Source of the DNA: Rhizobium sp. SSA_523
Lineage (GTDB): Bacteria > Pseudomonadota > Alphaproteobacteria > Rhizobiales > Rhizobiaceae
Reading direction: 5' to 3'
DNA: 64,000 nucleotides
Assembly: GCF_030435705.1 (NCBI RefSeq)
Contig: NZ_CP129382.1
Location: 2,451,501 to 2,515,500, forward strand
Shown one piece after another: positions 10,853-18,344 of this stretch. Position numbers and translations under genes: made by a program. The notes under the pieces are model-generated. The model saw nothing but the letters and a program-made list of their open reading frames with translations. It did not search any database and was not told where the DNA came from. Each line of letters opens with the position of its first letter. Position 1 is the first letter of the stretch.

Positions 10853-10998
10853 ATAAACTCCCGCCTGCAGGTCAGGTCTGTATTGCAGCGATCCGTGATG
10901 GAAATGTGACCATCCGGTTCTGCAGGCGCGGCCTTATCGAATTGGTAACGCCCATCGCACAATGTGGCGTTTCGACGCGTAAATTCAACGGGCAAGTT

Positions 10999-11934
10999 GT
11001 GAACGACATCCTTATCCCCGGTTCACCGGATCTCATGGAGAAGCGCAGCCAGTGGCTCGACAGCCTTCGTCATGAACGACGCATGGCCGAGAGCACGCTG
11101 GATGCCTATGAGCGTGATACGCGCCAGTTCCTGGTCTTTCTCACCGCCCATCTCGGCGATCCGGCAAGCCTGTCGGACATCCACACGCTGCGCACGGCTG
11201 ATCTGCGCGCCTTTCTGGCGCAGCGACGGCGCGACGGTGCGGGGGCCCGGTCGCTCGGGCGTCATCTGGCCGGGCTGCGCTCCTTCCTGCGCTATCTGGA
11301 GCGCAAGGGCCTGATCAATGCCGCCGCCGCCGGCGCCATCCGCGCGCCCCGGCAGCCGAAATCGCTTCCCAAGCCCTTGAGTGCGCCCCAAGCCCTCAAC
11401 CTCGTGACGGAAGACGCGCAGCTGCATGAGGAACCCTGGATTGCTGCCCGCGACGCCGCCATTCTCACGCTGCTCTACGGATGCGGGCTGCGCATCTCCG
11501 AAGCGCTCAATCTGACACCGGCCGATATACCGCAAGGGGCCAGCGCTCTGCGCATCACCGGCAAGGGTGGCAAGACCCGTCTCGTGCCGCTGCTTGCGGT
11601 GATACCGGCGGCGATCGATCACTATAGCAGGCTCTGCCCCTACCATCTGGAGGCGGACTCGCCTCTGTTTCGCGGCGCACGCGGCGGCAAGCTGAACCCG
11701 GCCGTCCTGCAGCGGGAAATGCAGAAGCTGCGCGGCGCCCTCGGCCTGCCGGAAACGGCGACACCTCATGCCCTTCGCCATTCCTTTGCCACGCATCTGC
11801 TGGCAGGCGGCGGCGATCTTCGGACCATCCAGGAGCTTCTTGGCCATGCCAGCCTTTCGACCACACAGGTCTATACCGGCGTCGATCAGGCGCGTCTGCT
11901 GGAAGTCTACGACCGGGCTCATCCGCGGGCCTGA
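10999..11934 (+). CDS. xerC: Tyrosine recombinase XerC
   Basis: Site-specific recombinase that with XerD resolves chromosome dimers at dif during division. All catalytic residues are present, numbering from the chosen start: Arg165 in GLRISEAL, Lys192 in GKGGKTR, His257 and Arg260 in HALRHSFATHLL, His283 in LGHASLSTTQ and the nucleophile Tyr292 in VYTGVD. The N-terminal SAM-like core-binding domain includes YERDTRQFLVFL. I chose the GTG at 10999 because the upstream frame has no counterpart in rhizobial XerC as I remember it; a start at 10906 would add 31 residues. It is chromosomal and there are no signs of a mobile element around it. Confidence 0.88.
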   Translation: MNDILIPGSPDLMEKRSQWLDSLRHERRMAESTLDAYERDTRQFLVFLTAHLGDPASLSDIHTLRTADLRAFLAQRRRDGAGARSLGRHLAGLRSFLRYLERKGLINAAAAGAIRAPRQPKSLPKPLSAPQALNLVTEDAQLHEEPWIAARDAAILTLLYGCGLRISEALNLTPADIPQGASALRITGKGGKTRLVPLLAVIPAAIDHYSRLCPYHLEADSPLFRGARGGKLNPAVLQREMQKLRGALGLPETATPHALRHSFATHLLAGGGDLRTIQELLGHASLSTTQVYTGVDQARLLEVYDRAHPRA

Positions 11935-12010
11935 CGTTCGAGTTTCGATCGAAGGCCGTTAACCATGCTTGTTTACCGTTCCTGCAGCGCGCGCCGGTAG
12001 AAATCGCGTC

Positions 12011-13087
12011 ATGATGTTTCGCACCTTTATCCCGACGCGGCTTGCAAGCCAGATCTTCGACCTTGCGCTCTGGGCGCTGGCGGGCTTGCATCTTCTGCTG
12101 CTCCTCTCCTTCCTCCTGATCCTCGGGGCTCTGAACCCCGCCGGCGCCGCGCAGGACGATGCCTGCCGGGGCACCGATCTTCTGGCCGCCATGCGCGCCG
12201 AAGATCCTGCCGGCTATGCACGGCTGCAGGCAGAGGCGGCAGAGATCGAAAACGGCAACAGCATCTTCTGGAAGATCGAGAAGCCCGGTCTTGCGGCCTC
12301 CTATCTGCTCGGCACCATGCATGTCACTGATCCGCGGGTCCTGGCCATGCCGGACGGCGCGAAAGCGGCAGCCGCAGCGGCCCGGGTCATCATCGTTGAA
12401 TCCGACGAGATCCTCGACGAAAACAAGGCCATGGCGAAGCTCCTGGCAAAGCCGCAACTGACCATGATGACCGATGGCAGGACCATCGAACATTACCTTA
12501 CGCCGCAGGAGAAGAGCGACCTCGAAGCGGGATTGAAGGCGCGCGGCATACCGCTTGCGGCCGTCTCGCGCATGCAGCCCTGGATGCTGTCCTCCTTTCT
12601 CGCCCTCTCGGCCTGCGAACTGGCGCGCAAGACAGGCGGTGCCGATTTTCTCGACAAGCAGATTGCCGAAGACGCAGCGCAAGCAGGACGACAGGTGCAG
12701 GGCCTGGAAACGATGGAAGAGCAGCTCGAGGCGATTGCCTCGATCCCGACCGACTTCCACGTCAAATCGCTCCTGGAAATGGTCCGGCTCGGCGACCGGA
12801 TGACGGACGTCACCACGACCATGACGGATCTTTATCTGAAGGGCGAGATCGGCATGATGATGCCGATGCTGAAAGTGGTGGCCCCCGACAGTGCGGAGGG
12901 CGAAGGCTATGCGCAATTCGAGGAGCGCGTCGTGACCGACCGCAATCACCGCATGGCCGAGCGCGCCCTGCCGCTTCTCGCAGAAGGCGGCGCCTTCATC
13001 GCCGTCGGCGCCCTGCATCTGACGGGCGATCAGGGCCTGGTGACGCTGTTGCGCAAGGCCGGCTATACGCTCACGCCGGATCCGTGA
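12011..13087 (+). CDS. TraB/GumN family membrane-anchored protein
   Basis: A 358-residue protein with one N-terminal hydrophobic anchor or signal segment (ALAGLHLLLLLSFLLILGAL, about residues 21-45), then an exported domain of the TraB/GumN type. The family marks are the two histidine motifs YLLGTMHVTDPRV near the start of the domain and FIAVGALHLTGDQGLVTLL near the end, plus the conserved QLEAIA/LETMEEQ block. Relatives have been proposed to be metallopeptidase-like, but this is unproven. The start MMFRTF is chosen over an earlier in-frame start because the anchor follows directly. It stands 76 bases behind xerC. Confidence 0.82.
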   Translation: MMFRTFIPTRLASQIFDLALWALAGLHLLLLLSFLLILGALNPAGAAQDDACRGTDLLAAMRAEDPAGYARLQAEAAEIENGNSIFWKIEKPGLAASYLLGTMHVTDPRVLAMPDGAKAAAAAARVIIVESDEILDENKAMAKLLAKPQLTMMTDGRTIEHYLTPQEKSDLEAGLKARGIPLAAVSRMQPWMLSSFLALSACELARKTGGADFLDKQIAEDAAQAGRQVQGLETMEEQLEAIASIPTDFHVKSLLEMVRLGDRMTDVTTTMTDLYLKGEIGMMMPMLKVVAPDSAEGEGYAQFEERVVTDRNHRMAERALPLLAEGGAFIAVGALHLTGDQGLVTLLRKAGYTLTPDP

Positions 13088-13094
13088 CCTCCCC

Positions 13095-13595
13095 TCATCG
13101 GGTCTTGGCATAGGTCATGCGGGCCAGCACGTCCGTCTTCCAGTAGACCTGGTGGACGAGCGCCCCGGCGATGTGCAGCGCGATGAAGATCCACATCAGA
13201 AGCTTCATTGGCCCGCCATGCACGAAGCCCGCGACCTCCACGCCGCCATAATAGGCGGCGAGGCCGGATAGCGGCATAGCGAAAAACAAAAGATAAAGCA
13301 GGCCGTGCGTGACCTTCGCTACGCGCTTCAGCGCCGGCGGCTCCACGGCGGGCGCCTTTGGCACGCCCTGCGCCAAGCGCAAGATGAGCCGGAGAACGGC
13401 CAGTGCCAGAACGAAAATCCCGACATAGGCATGCAGATTGGCGCCGAAGACATCACCCGCCGCAGGTGTAGCGCCATGCTCCAGCGCATCGAAAACATGC
13501 TCCATGCTTTCGGCGAACAGCAGGTTGAACAGAATGAGAATGGCCATCAGCCAGTGGACGGCGCGCTGGGGAATGGAGAAGGCGGCGGGGTGCAT
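13095..13595 (-). CDS. Cytochrome b561 family protein
   Basis: Four-helix diheme membrane protein of the bacterial b561 family, a quinol- or electron-transferring cytochrome. In 166 residues the candidate heme-ligand histidines sit at the expected places: RAVHWLMAILILF (helix 1), GANLHAYVGIFVLAL (helix 2), VTHGLLYLLFFAMPLSGL (helix 3) and FIALHIAGALVHQVYWK (helix 4). AGAGGA eight bases before the ATG supports the start. It ends seven bases from the convergent TraB/GumN gene, so the two stops nearly touch. Physiological partner not evident. Confidence 0.9.
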   Translation of the reverse strand: MHPAAFSIPQRAVHWLMAILILFNLLFAESMEHVFDALEHGATPAAGDVFGANLHAYVGIFVLALAVLRLILRLAQGVPKAPAVEPPALKRVAKVTHGLLYLLFFAMPLSGLAAYYGGVEVAGFVHGGPMKLLMWIFIALHIAGALVHQVYWKTDVLARMTYAKTR

Positions 13596-13638
13596 GGCAC
13601 GATCCTCTGACAGCCATTGACGACGCCCCGAAAGATGA

Positions 13639-13671
13639 AACGGCCCCGCCTGACACGCAAGCGGGACCGTT
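13639..13671 (-). terminator. Hairpin terminator downstream of lpdA
   Basis: AACGGCCCCGC and GCGGGACCGTT form an 11-bp stem with one mismatch and an 11-base loop. On the minus strand it ends in a T-rich TTTCATCTTTC tail. It lies 55 bases past the lpdA stop and would close the long mdh-suc-lpdA transcript. Confidence 0.5.
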
Positions 13672-13697
13672 CAACCTGTCCGATTTGTAACGCTGCA

Positions 13698-13713
13698 CCT
13701 GACGATCGTCAGG
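13698..13713. repeat. Perfect 16-bp palindrome after lpdA
   Basis: CCTGACGATCGTCAGG is fully self-complementary, 13 bases past the lpdA stop. It may be part of the 3' processing or termination region, or a protein site; no evidence separates these. Confidence 0.4.
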
Positions 13714-13725
13714 CCATGCCGATTC

Positions 13726-15132
13726 TTACATGTGAATCGGCTTGAAGAAGGTGGCGAGCGCGGCTTCCTTGACCGCTTCCGACATGGTCGGATGGGCGTG
13801 GCAGGTGCGGCCGAGATCTTCCGACGAACCGCCGAATTCCATCAGGACGGCCGCTTCGTGGATCATCTCGCCGGCGCCGAAGCCGATGATGTGCACGCCG
13901 AGCACGCGGTCGGTATCCTTGTCCGCCAGGACCTTCACGAAGCCTTCTGTCGCCTGCATGGCCCGTGCACGGCCATTGGCCATGAAGGGGAACTTGCCGA
14001 CCTTGTAGCCAACCCCTGCCGACTTCAATTCTTCCTCGGTCTTGCCCACGGAAGCGACTTCCGGCTGGGTGTAGACGACGCCCGGGATGACCTCGTAATT
14101 CACGTGGCCATGCTGGCCGGCAAGAATTTCGGCAAGCGCCACGCCCTCGTCTTCCGCCTTGTGCGCCAGCATGGGCCCCTTCACCACATCGCCGATGGCA
14201 TAGATGCCGGGGACATTCGTGGCATAATGGCCATCGATTTCGACGCGGCCGCGATTGTCGAGCACGACGCCGGCTTCCTCGAGACCGAGACCGGCCGTGA
14301 ACGGCTTGCGGCCCGTCGCCACCAGAACGACATCGGCGTCGATCGTCTGGGCCTCACCGCCCTTGACCGGTTCGAAGGTCACCTTGGCACCCGTGTCCGA
14401 CTTTTCGACGCCGGTCACCTTGGCGCCGAGATGGAATTCCATGCCCTGCTTGGCCAGAATGCGCTGGAACTGCTTGGAGACTTCGCCATCCATGCCGCCG
14501 AGAATGCCATCGAGATATTCAACGACGGTGACCTTTGCGCCAAGCCGCATCCAGACCGAACCAAGCTCCAGACCGATCACGCCGCCGCCGACGACGACCA
14601 TGTGGCCCGGCACCTTGTCGAGCGCGATACCGCCGGTGGACGAAACGATGACCTTCTCGTCGATTTCAACGGCCACGCCGGGAATGCCTGCGACATCCGA
14701 ACCGGTGGCGATGACGATGGATTTGGTCTCCAGCTCCTGCGCCGAGCCGTCCTGCGCGGTTACGGAGACCTTGCCGGCCGCGACGATCTTGCCGGTGCCG
14801 ATGAAGGTGTCGATCTTGTTCTTCTTGAACAGGAAGGCCACGCCATCGACATTCGACTTCACGGTCGCGTCCTTGTGGCCCATCATCTTCTCGAGGTTCA
14901 GCGTGGTTCCGGACACTTCGACGCCGAGATCGGCCATGCCGTGGCTGGCATGGGCGAAGACTTCGGACGCATGGAGCAGGGCCTTGGAGGGAATGCAGCC
15001 GATGTTCAGGCAGGTGCCGCCGAAAGTCGCGCGCTTTTCCACCACCGCGACTTTCATGCCGAGCTGCGCTGCCTTGATGGCGCAGACATAACCGCCAGGG
15101 CCGGTGCCGATTACAATAAGATCATAAGCCAT
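13726..15132 (-). CDS. lpdA: Dihydrolipoyl dehydrogenase (E3)
   Basis: FAD-dependent E3 component that reoxidises dihydrolipoamide with NAD+, here most likely for 2-oxoglutarate dehydrogenase given its place behind sucAB. In 468 residues I see the FAD-binding [17 protein letters not shown], the redox pair Cys41 and Cys46 in [13 protein letters not shown], the NAD-binding [15 protein letters not shown], the second FAD site [20 protein letters not shown] and the C-terminal [15 protein letters not shown] with the catalytic His-Glu. It has no N-terminal lipoyl domain. It follows an SDR gene by 24 bases, same strand. Confidence 0.97.
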   Translation of the reverse strand: MAYDLIVIGTGPGGYVCAIKAAQLGMKVAVVEKRATFGGTCLNIGCIPSKALLHASEVFAHASHGMADLGVEVSGTTLNLEKMMGHKDATVKSNVDGVAFLFKKNKIDTFIGTGKIVAAGKVSVTAQDGSAQELETKSIVIATGSDVAGIPGVAVEIDEKVIVSSTGGIALDKVPGHMVVVGGGVIGLELGSVWMRLGAKVTVVEYLDGILGGMDGEVSKQFQRILAKQGMEFHLGAKVTGVEKSDTGAKVTFEPVKGGEAQTIDADVVLVATGRKPFTAGLGLEEAGVVLDNRGRVEIDGHYATNVPGIYAIGDVVKGPMLAHKAEDEGVALAEILAGQHGHVNYEVIPGVVYTQPEVASVGKTEEELKSAGVGYKVGKFPFMANGRARAMQATEGFVKVLADKDTDRVLGVHIIGFGAGEMIHEAAVLMEFGGSSEDLGRTCHAHPTMSEAVKEAALATFFKPIHM

Positions 15133-15156
15133 GAATGAAGTCCTTCGTTGTCGACG

Positions 15157-15912
15157 TTATCTGCCGCCGCTCACATTCAAGATAGCGCCCGTCACGTAGG
15201 ATGCCTGCGGCGACAGCAGGAAAACCACCGCCTCCGCCACTTCCTCCGCCGTACCGGCGCGTTGCATGGGCACCGTCGGTGCCAGGTCCCGTGCCCGATC
15301 CGGCAGACCGCCGGATGCATGGATATCGGTATCGATGATGCCGGGCCGGACGGCATTCACGCGGATCGCCTCGCTCGCCACTTCGCGCGACAGGCCGATC
15401 GTGAAGGTATCGATGGCGGCCTTCGCCGCCGCGTAATCCACATACTGCCCGGGACTGCCGAGAACGGCGGCCATGGACGAGATGTTGACGATGGCGCCGC
15501 CCCCGCCCCCGTGCCGTGTCGACATGCGCTTGACCGCTTCCGATGCGCAGCGGATCTTGCCGATCACATTGATGGCGAACATGCGCTCCAGCCGCTCCCG
15601 CGACATGTCGTCGACGCGGGCCGTCTGGTCAACGACGCCGGCATTGTTGACGAGCCCGTCGAGCCGGCCGAATTCCTGGTCGATGAAGGCGAACATGGCC
15701 ATGACATCGGCCTCGCTTGCGGTATCGGCCCTGACGCTGCGCGCCGTTCCGCCCGCCTGACGGATGCGCTCGACCAGAGCCTCTGCCGCAGCCGCATTGG
15801 AGACATAGTTGACGACGACGGCAAAACCGGCCTGCGCCGCCTTCAGCGCCACAGCGGCACCGATACCCCGGCTTGCGCCGGTGACCAAGAGGACTTTCTG
15901 ATCCGTCGCCAT
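15157..15912 (-). CDS. SDR family NAD(P)-dependent oxidoreductase
   Basis: Classical short-chain dehydrogenase of 251 residues. The cofactor motif TGASRGIGAAVAL lies near residues 13-25, NNAGV near 89-93, the catalytic Ser in INISSMAAVLGSPGQYVDYAAAKAAID with the YxxxK pair, and a C-terminal YVTGAILNVSGGR typical of 3-oxoacyl-ACP reductase-like SDRs. The Arg-rich sequence after the glycine motif does not settle NADP preference. Substrate unknown. It is embedded between the LysE and lpdA genes with gaps of 17 and 24 bases, so it is probably co-transcribed with the TCA operon. Confidence 0.88.
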   Translation of the reverse strand: MATDQKVLLVTGASRGIGAAVALKAAQAGFAVVVNYVSNAAAAEALVERIRQAGGTARSVRADTASEADVMAMFAFIDQEFGRLDGLVNNAGVVDQTARVDDMSRERLERMFAINVIGKIRCASEAVKRMSTRHGGGGGAIVNISSMAAVLGSPGQYVDYAAAKAAIDTFTIGLSREVASEAIRVNAVRPGIIDTDIHASGGLPDRARDLAPTVPMQRAGTAEEVAEAVVFLLSPQASYVTGAILNVSGGR

Positions 15913-15929
15913 GCTCTCTCTCCTGCCCC

Positions 15930-16574
15930 TCAGCCTGCTTTCTGCACGGCGAGCTTGATGCCGAGCAGAATGAAGACGGCGCCGCTCACCCGGTTGATTG
16001 CCTGACTGGCGCGTGAAAAGGCGCTGCGCATCCTGGGCGTGGTCATGAAGACGCTGACAGCCACGAACCAGGCGATCAGGCATCCGGCCATGATGAGGCC
16101 ATAGCCGAACTTCACCGTCATCGGCGTCTCCAGGCTCACCACCGTGGAGAAGATCGAGAGGAAGAAGAACACAGCCTTCGGATTGAGGGCATTGGCTGCG
16201 AAACCCAGCATGAAGGCACGGATCGGCGATTGCGGGCGGCTTGCCGGCGCATCCTGCGGTCCAGCCGTCATGGTCATGTCGGTCTTGCCAGCCTTCAGCG
16301 ACTTGATGCCGATATAGATCAGATAGGCGACGCCGCACCATTTGACGATATTGAAGAGATAGACCGATTGGGAAATGATCAGGCCGAGCCCGAGGATCGT
16401 GTAGGTGACATGGCACATCAGCGCCGCGCCGATCCCAAAACTGGTGATGATCGCCGCCTGGCGTCCCTCGACCATAGACTGGCGCATGACCATTGCGAGG
16501 TCGGCGCCAGGCGAGACGATTGCGACGGAAAAGATCGCCATCAGCGAGGCGAGTTCGAAAAGATAAGGCTGCAT
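15930..16574 (-). CDS. LysE family translocator
   Basis: Six-helix inner-membrane exporter of the LysE/RhtB type, which usually exports amino acids or their analogues. The 214-residue product begins MQPYLFELASLMAIFSVAIVSPGADLAMVMRQS, with the SPGAD family motif, and has the second repeat mark FAANALNPKAVFFFLSIFSTVV. The start is set by a one-base overlap (TGATG) with the stop of the MAPEG gene upstream. It is unrelated in sequence to the second LysE-type gene at 52.2 kb except for family motifs. Substrate not predictable. Confidence 0.88.
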   Translation of the reverse strand: MQPYLFELASLMAIFSVAIVSPGADLAMVMRQSMVEGRQAAIITSFGIGAALMCHVTYTILGLGLIISQSVYLFNIVKWCGVAYLIYIGIKSLKAGKTDMTMTAGPQDAPASRPQSPIRAFMLGFAANALNPKAVFFFLSIFSTVVSLETPMTVKFGYGLIMAGCLIAWFVAVSVFMTTPRMRSAFSRASQAINRVSGAVFILLGIKLAVQKAG

Positions 16575-16987
16575 CAGACGAACAACCCCAAAATCATGAT
16601 CCCGATTCCCAGAAGCGAGCCCAGCCAGACGAGAGAGCGGATATAGGGAACGCCGCCGAGGTAAAGCGGGATGTAGACGAGCCGGCAGAGAAACCAGAGC
16701 CATCCGCCGATGAGACCCCAGCCGGTGAGGTCGCCGTAAAAGGCAAGGGCAAGGAGAAGGCCGACCACTGCGGGATAGGTTTCGCGGTAATTGGCCGATG
16801 CCCGCGCGGCGCGTCCGGCAAGTGGCGATTGCGGCTTGCGCTCCTCATCCCGCGGCCCGGCATTCCACTGGGAACCGAGCTCGCGGGTTGCCAGAAACCC
16901 CTGCATCATGACGTGGACGACGAGAAGGACCACCGAAAGGACAAGCAAGGCCACATAAGGCGTTGCGTGCACGATGAGCTGATCCAT
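16574..16987 (-). CDS. MAPEG family membrane protein
   Basis: A 137-residue four-helix protein of the MAPEG superfamily (membrane-associated eicosanoid and glutathione metabolism). Hydrophobic segments lie near 8-30, 65-85, 90-108 and 115-137. The family-type block is ANYRETYPAVVGLLLALAF, where many bacterial members have an N-F-x-E-x-x-P pattern, followed by CRLVYIPLYLGGVPYIRSLVW. The bacterial members' substrates are mostly unknown. It follows sucB by 21 bases and overlaps the LysE gene start by one base. Confidence 0.85.
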   Translation of the reverse strand: MDQLIVHATPYVALLVLSVVLLVVHVMMQGFLATRELGSQWNAGPRDEERKPQSPLAGRAARASANYRETYPAVVGLLLALAFYGDLTGWGLIGGWLWFLCRLVYIPLYLGGVPYIRSLVWLGSLLGIGIMILGLFV

Positions 16988-17008
16988 CTCGTCCTCCTTT
17001 GTCAGTGA

Positions 17009-18283
17009 TCAGAGATCGAGAACCAGACGTTCCGGATCTTCCAGGCTTTCCTTCACGCGGACGAGGAAGGTCACGGCTTCCTTGCCGTCCACGATACGAT
17101 GGTCATAGGAAAGCGCAAGATACATCATCGGACGGATGACGATCTGCCCGCCGACCACGACCGGCCGCTCCTGGATCTTGTGCATGCCGAGAATACCCGA
17201 CTGCGGTGCATTGAGGATCGGCGAGGACATCAGCGAGCCGTAGACGCCGCCATTGGTGATGGTGAACGTACCGCCCTGCATGTCCGCCATGCCGAGCGAA
17301 CCATCGCGGGCTGCCTTGGCCAGACGGCCGAGTTCCTTTTCGACGCCGGCGATGGAGAGCTGATCGGCATCGCGGATGACCGGGACCACAAGACCCTTGT
17401 CGGTGCCGACGGCCATGCCGACGTGACAATAGTTCTTGTAGATGATGTCGGTGCCGTCGATCTCGGCATTGACGGCCGGCAATTCCTTCAGGGCGTGGGT
17501 GACGGCCTTGGTGAAGAAGCCCATGAAGCCCAGCTTCACGCCATGCTTCTTTTCGAAGACGTCCTTGTAGCGGTTGCGCAGGTCCATCACTGCCTTCATG
17601 TCCACCTCGTTATAGGTGGTCAGCATGGCGGCCGTGTTCTGCGCGTCCTTCAGACGCTTGGCAATGGTCTGGCGCAGGCGTGTCATCTTCACCCGTTCCT
17701 CGCGCGCGGCATCTTCCGTTGCGGACGGAGCGCGCGGCGCGCCAGGTGCCGATGCGGCGGGTGCGGCAGGTGCCGGGGCGGCCGGACCCTTGGCGATGGC
17801 CGCCAGGACGTCGCCCTTCAGGACCTGGCCACGCTTGCCCGAGCCGTCGATATCGCCGGTGGAGACATTGTTGTCGGCGGCGAGCTTTGCAGCGGAGGGC
17901 GCTGCAGGCATGGACGAGGCAGGCGCGGAAGCGGCAGCCGGCTGCGCCGGGGCCGGGGTCTGAGCAGGCGCCGGGGTCTGAGCAGGCGCCGGGGCGGCGG
18001 CAGGCGCCGGAGCCTGCGATGCGGATGCACCGGCCGAACCTGCGGCACCTTCGGCAATCTGGCCGAGAAGCGCATCGAGGCCGACGGTCTCGCCGGCTTG
18101 CGCGACGATTTCCGTCAATACGCCCGAGGCCGGGGCTGGCACTTCGACAGTCACCTTATCGGTTTCCAGCTCGACGATCGGCTCATCGGCATTGACCGTA
18201 TCGCCGACCTTCTTGAACCAGGTGCCGACGGTTGCCTCGCTGACGGATTCGCCGAGAGTGGGGACGCGGATTTCTGTGGCCAT
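17009..18283 (-). CDS. sucB: Dihydrolipoyllysine succinyltransferase, E2 of 2-oxoglutarate dehydrogenase
   Basis: E2 core of the 2-oxoglutarate dehydrogenase complex, which passes succinyl from lipoate to CoA. The 424-residue protein has one N-terminal lipoyl domain with the modified lysine Lys43 in [13 protein letters not shown], an Ala/Pro hinge with short repeats (residues about 80-125), the E1/E3-binding domain around [20 protein letters not shown], a second Ala/Pro linker, and the catalytic acyltransferase domain ending in [19 protein letters not shown] with the active-site His and Asp. It follows sucA by 61 bases. The hinge is encoded by a repetitive DNA stretch. Confidence 0.97.
   Translation of the reverse strand: MATEIRVPTLGESVSEATVGTWFKKVGDTVNADEPIVELETDKVTVEVPAPASGVLTEIVAQAGETVGLDALLGQIAEGAAGSAGASASQAPAPAAAPAPAQTPAPAQTPAPAQPAAASAPASSMPAAPSAAKLAADNNVSTGDIDGSGKRGQVLKGDVLAAIAKGPAAPAPAAPAASAPGAPRAPSATEDAAREERVKMTRLRQTIAKRLKDAQNTAAMLTTYNEVDMKAVMDLRNRYKDVFEKKHGVKLGFMGFFTKAVTHALKELPAVNAEIDGTDIIYKNYCHVGMAVGTDKGLVVPVIRDADQLSIAGVEKELGRLAKAARDGSLGMADMQGGTFTITNGGVYGSLMSSPILNAPQSGILGMHKIQERPVVVGGQIVIRPMMYLALSYDHRIVDGKEAVTFLVRVKESLEDPERLVLDL
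17943..17994. repeat. 18-bp tandem repeat in the sucB hinge
   Basis: The unit CAGGCGCCGGGGTCTGAG occurs as one full copy flanked by two partial copies and encodes the Ala-Pro-Ala-Gln-Thr-Pro repeats of the flexible linker. Copy number changes would only lengthen or shorten the hinge by six residues. Confidence 0.7.
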
Positions 18284-18344
18284 GATCTATTTCCGTTCTT
18301 GAACCGATATCGTGTTTGTCCGGGTGGCAATGGGCGGCTGACGG

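Noticed and set aside
10999..11934. XerC-type recombinase as the integrase of a mobile element
   Set aside because: No attachment repeats, tRNA gene or accessory cargo flank it, and the sequence matches chromosomal rhizobial XerC.
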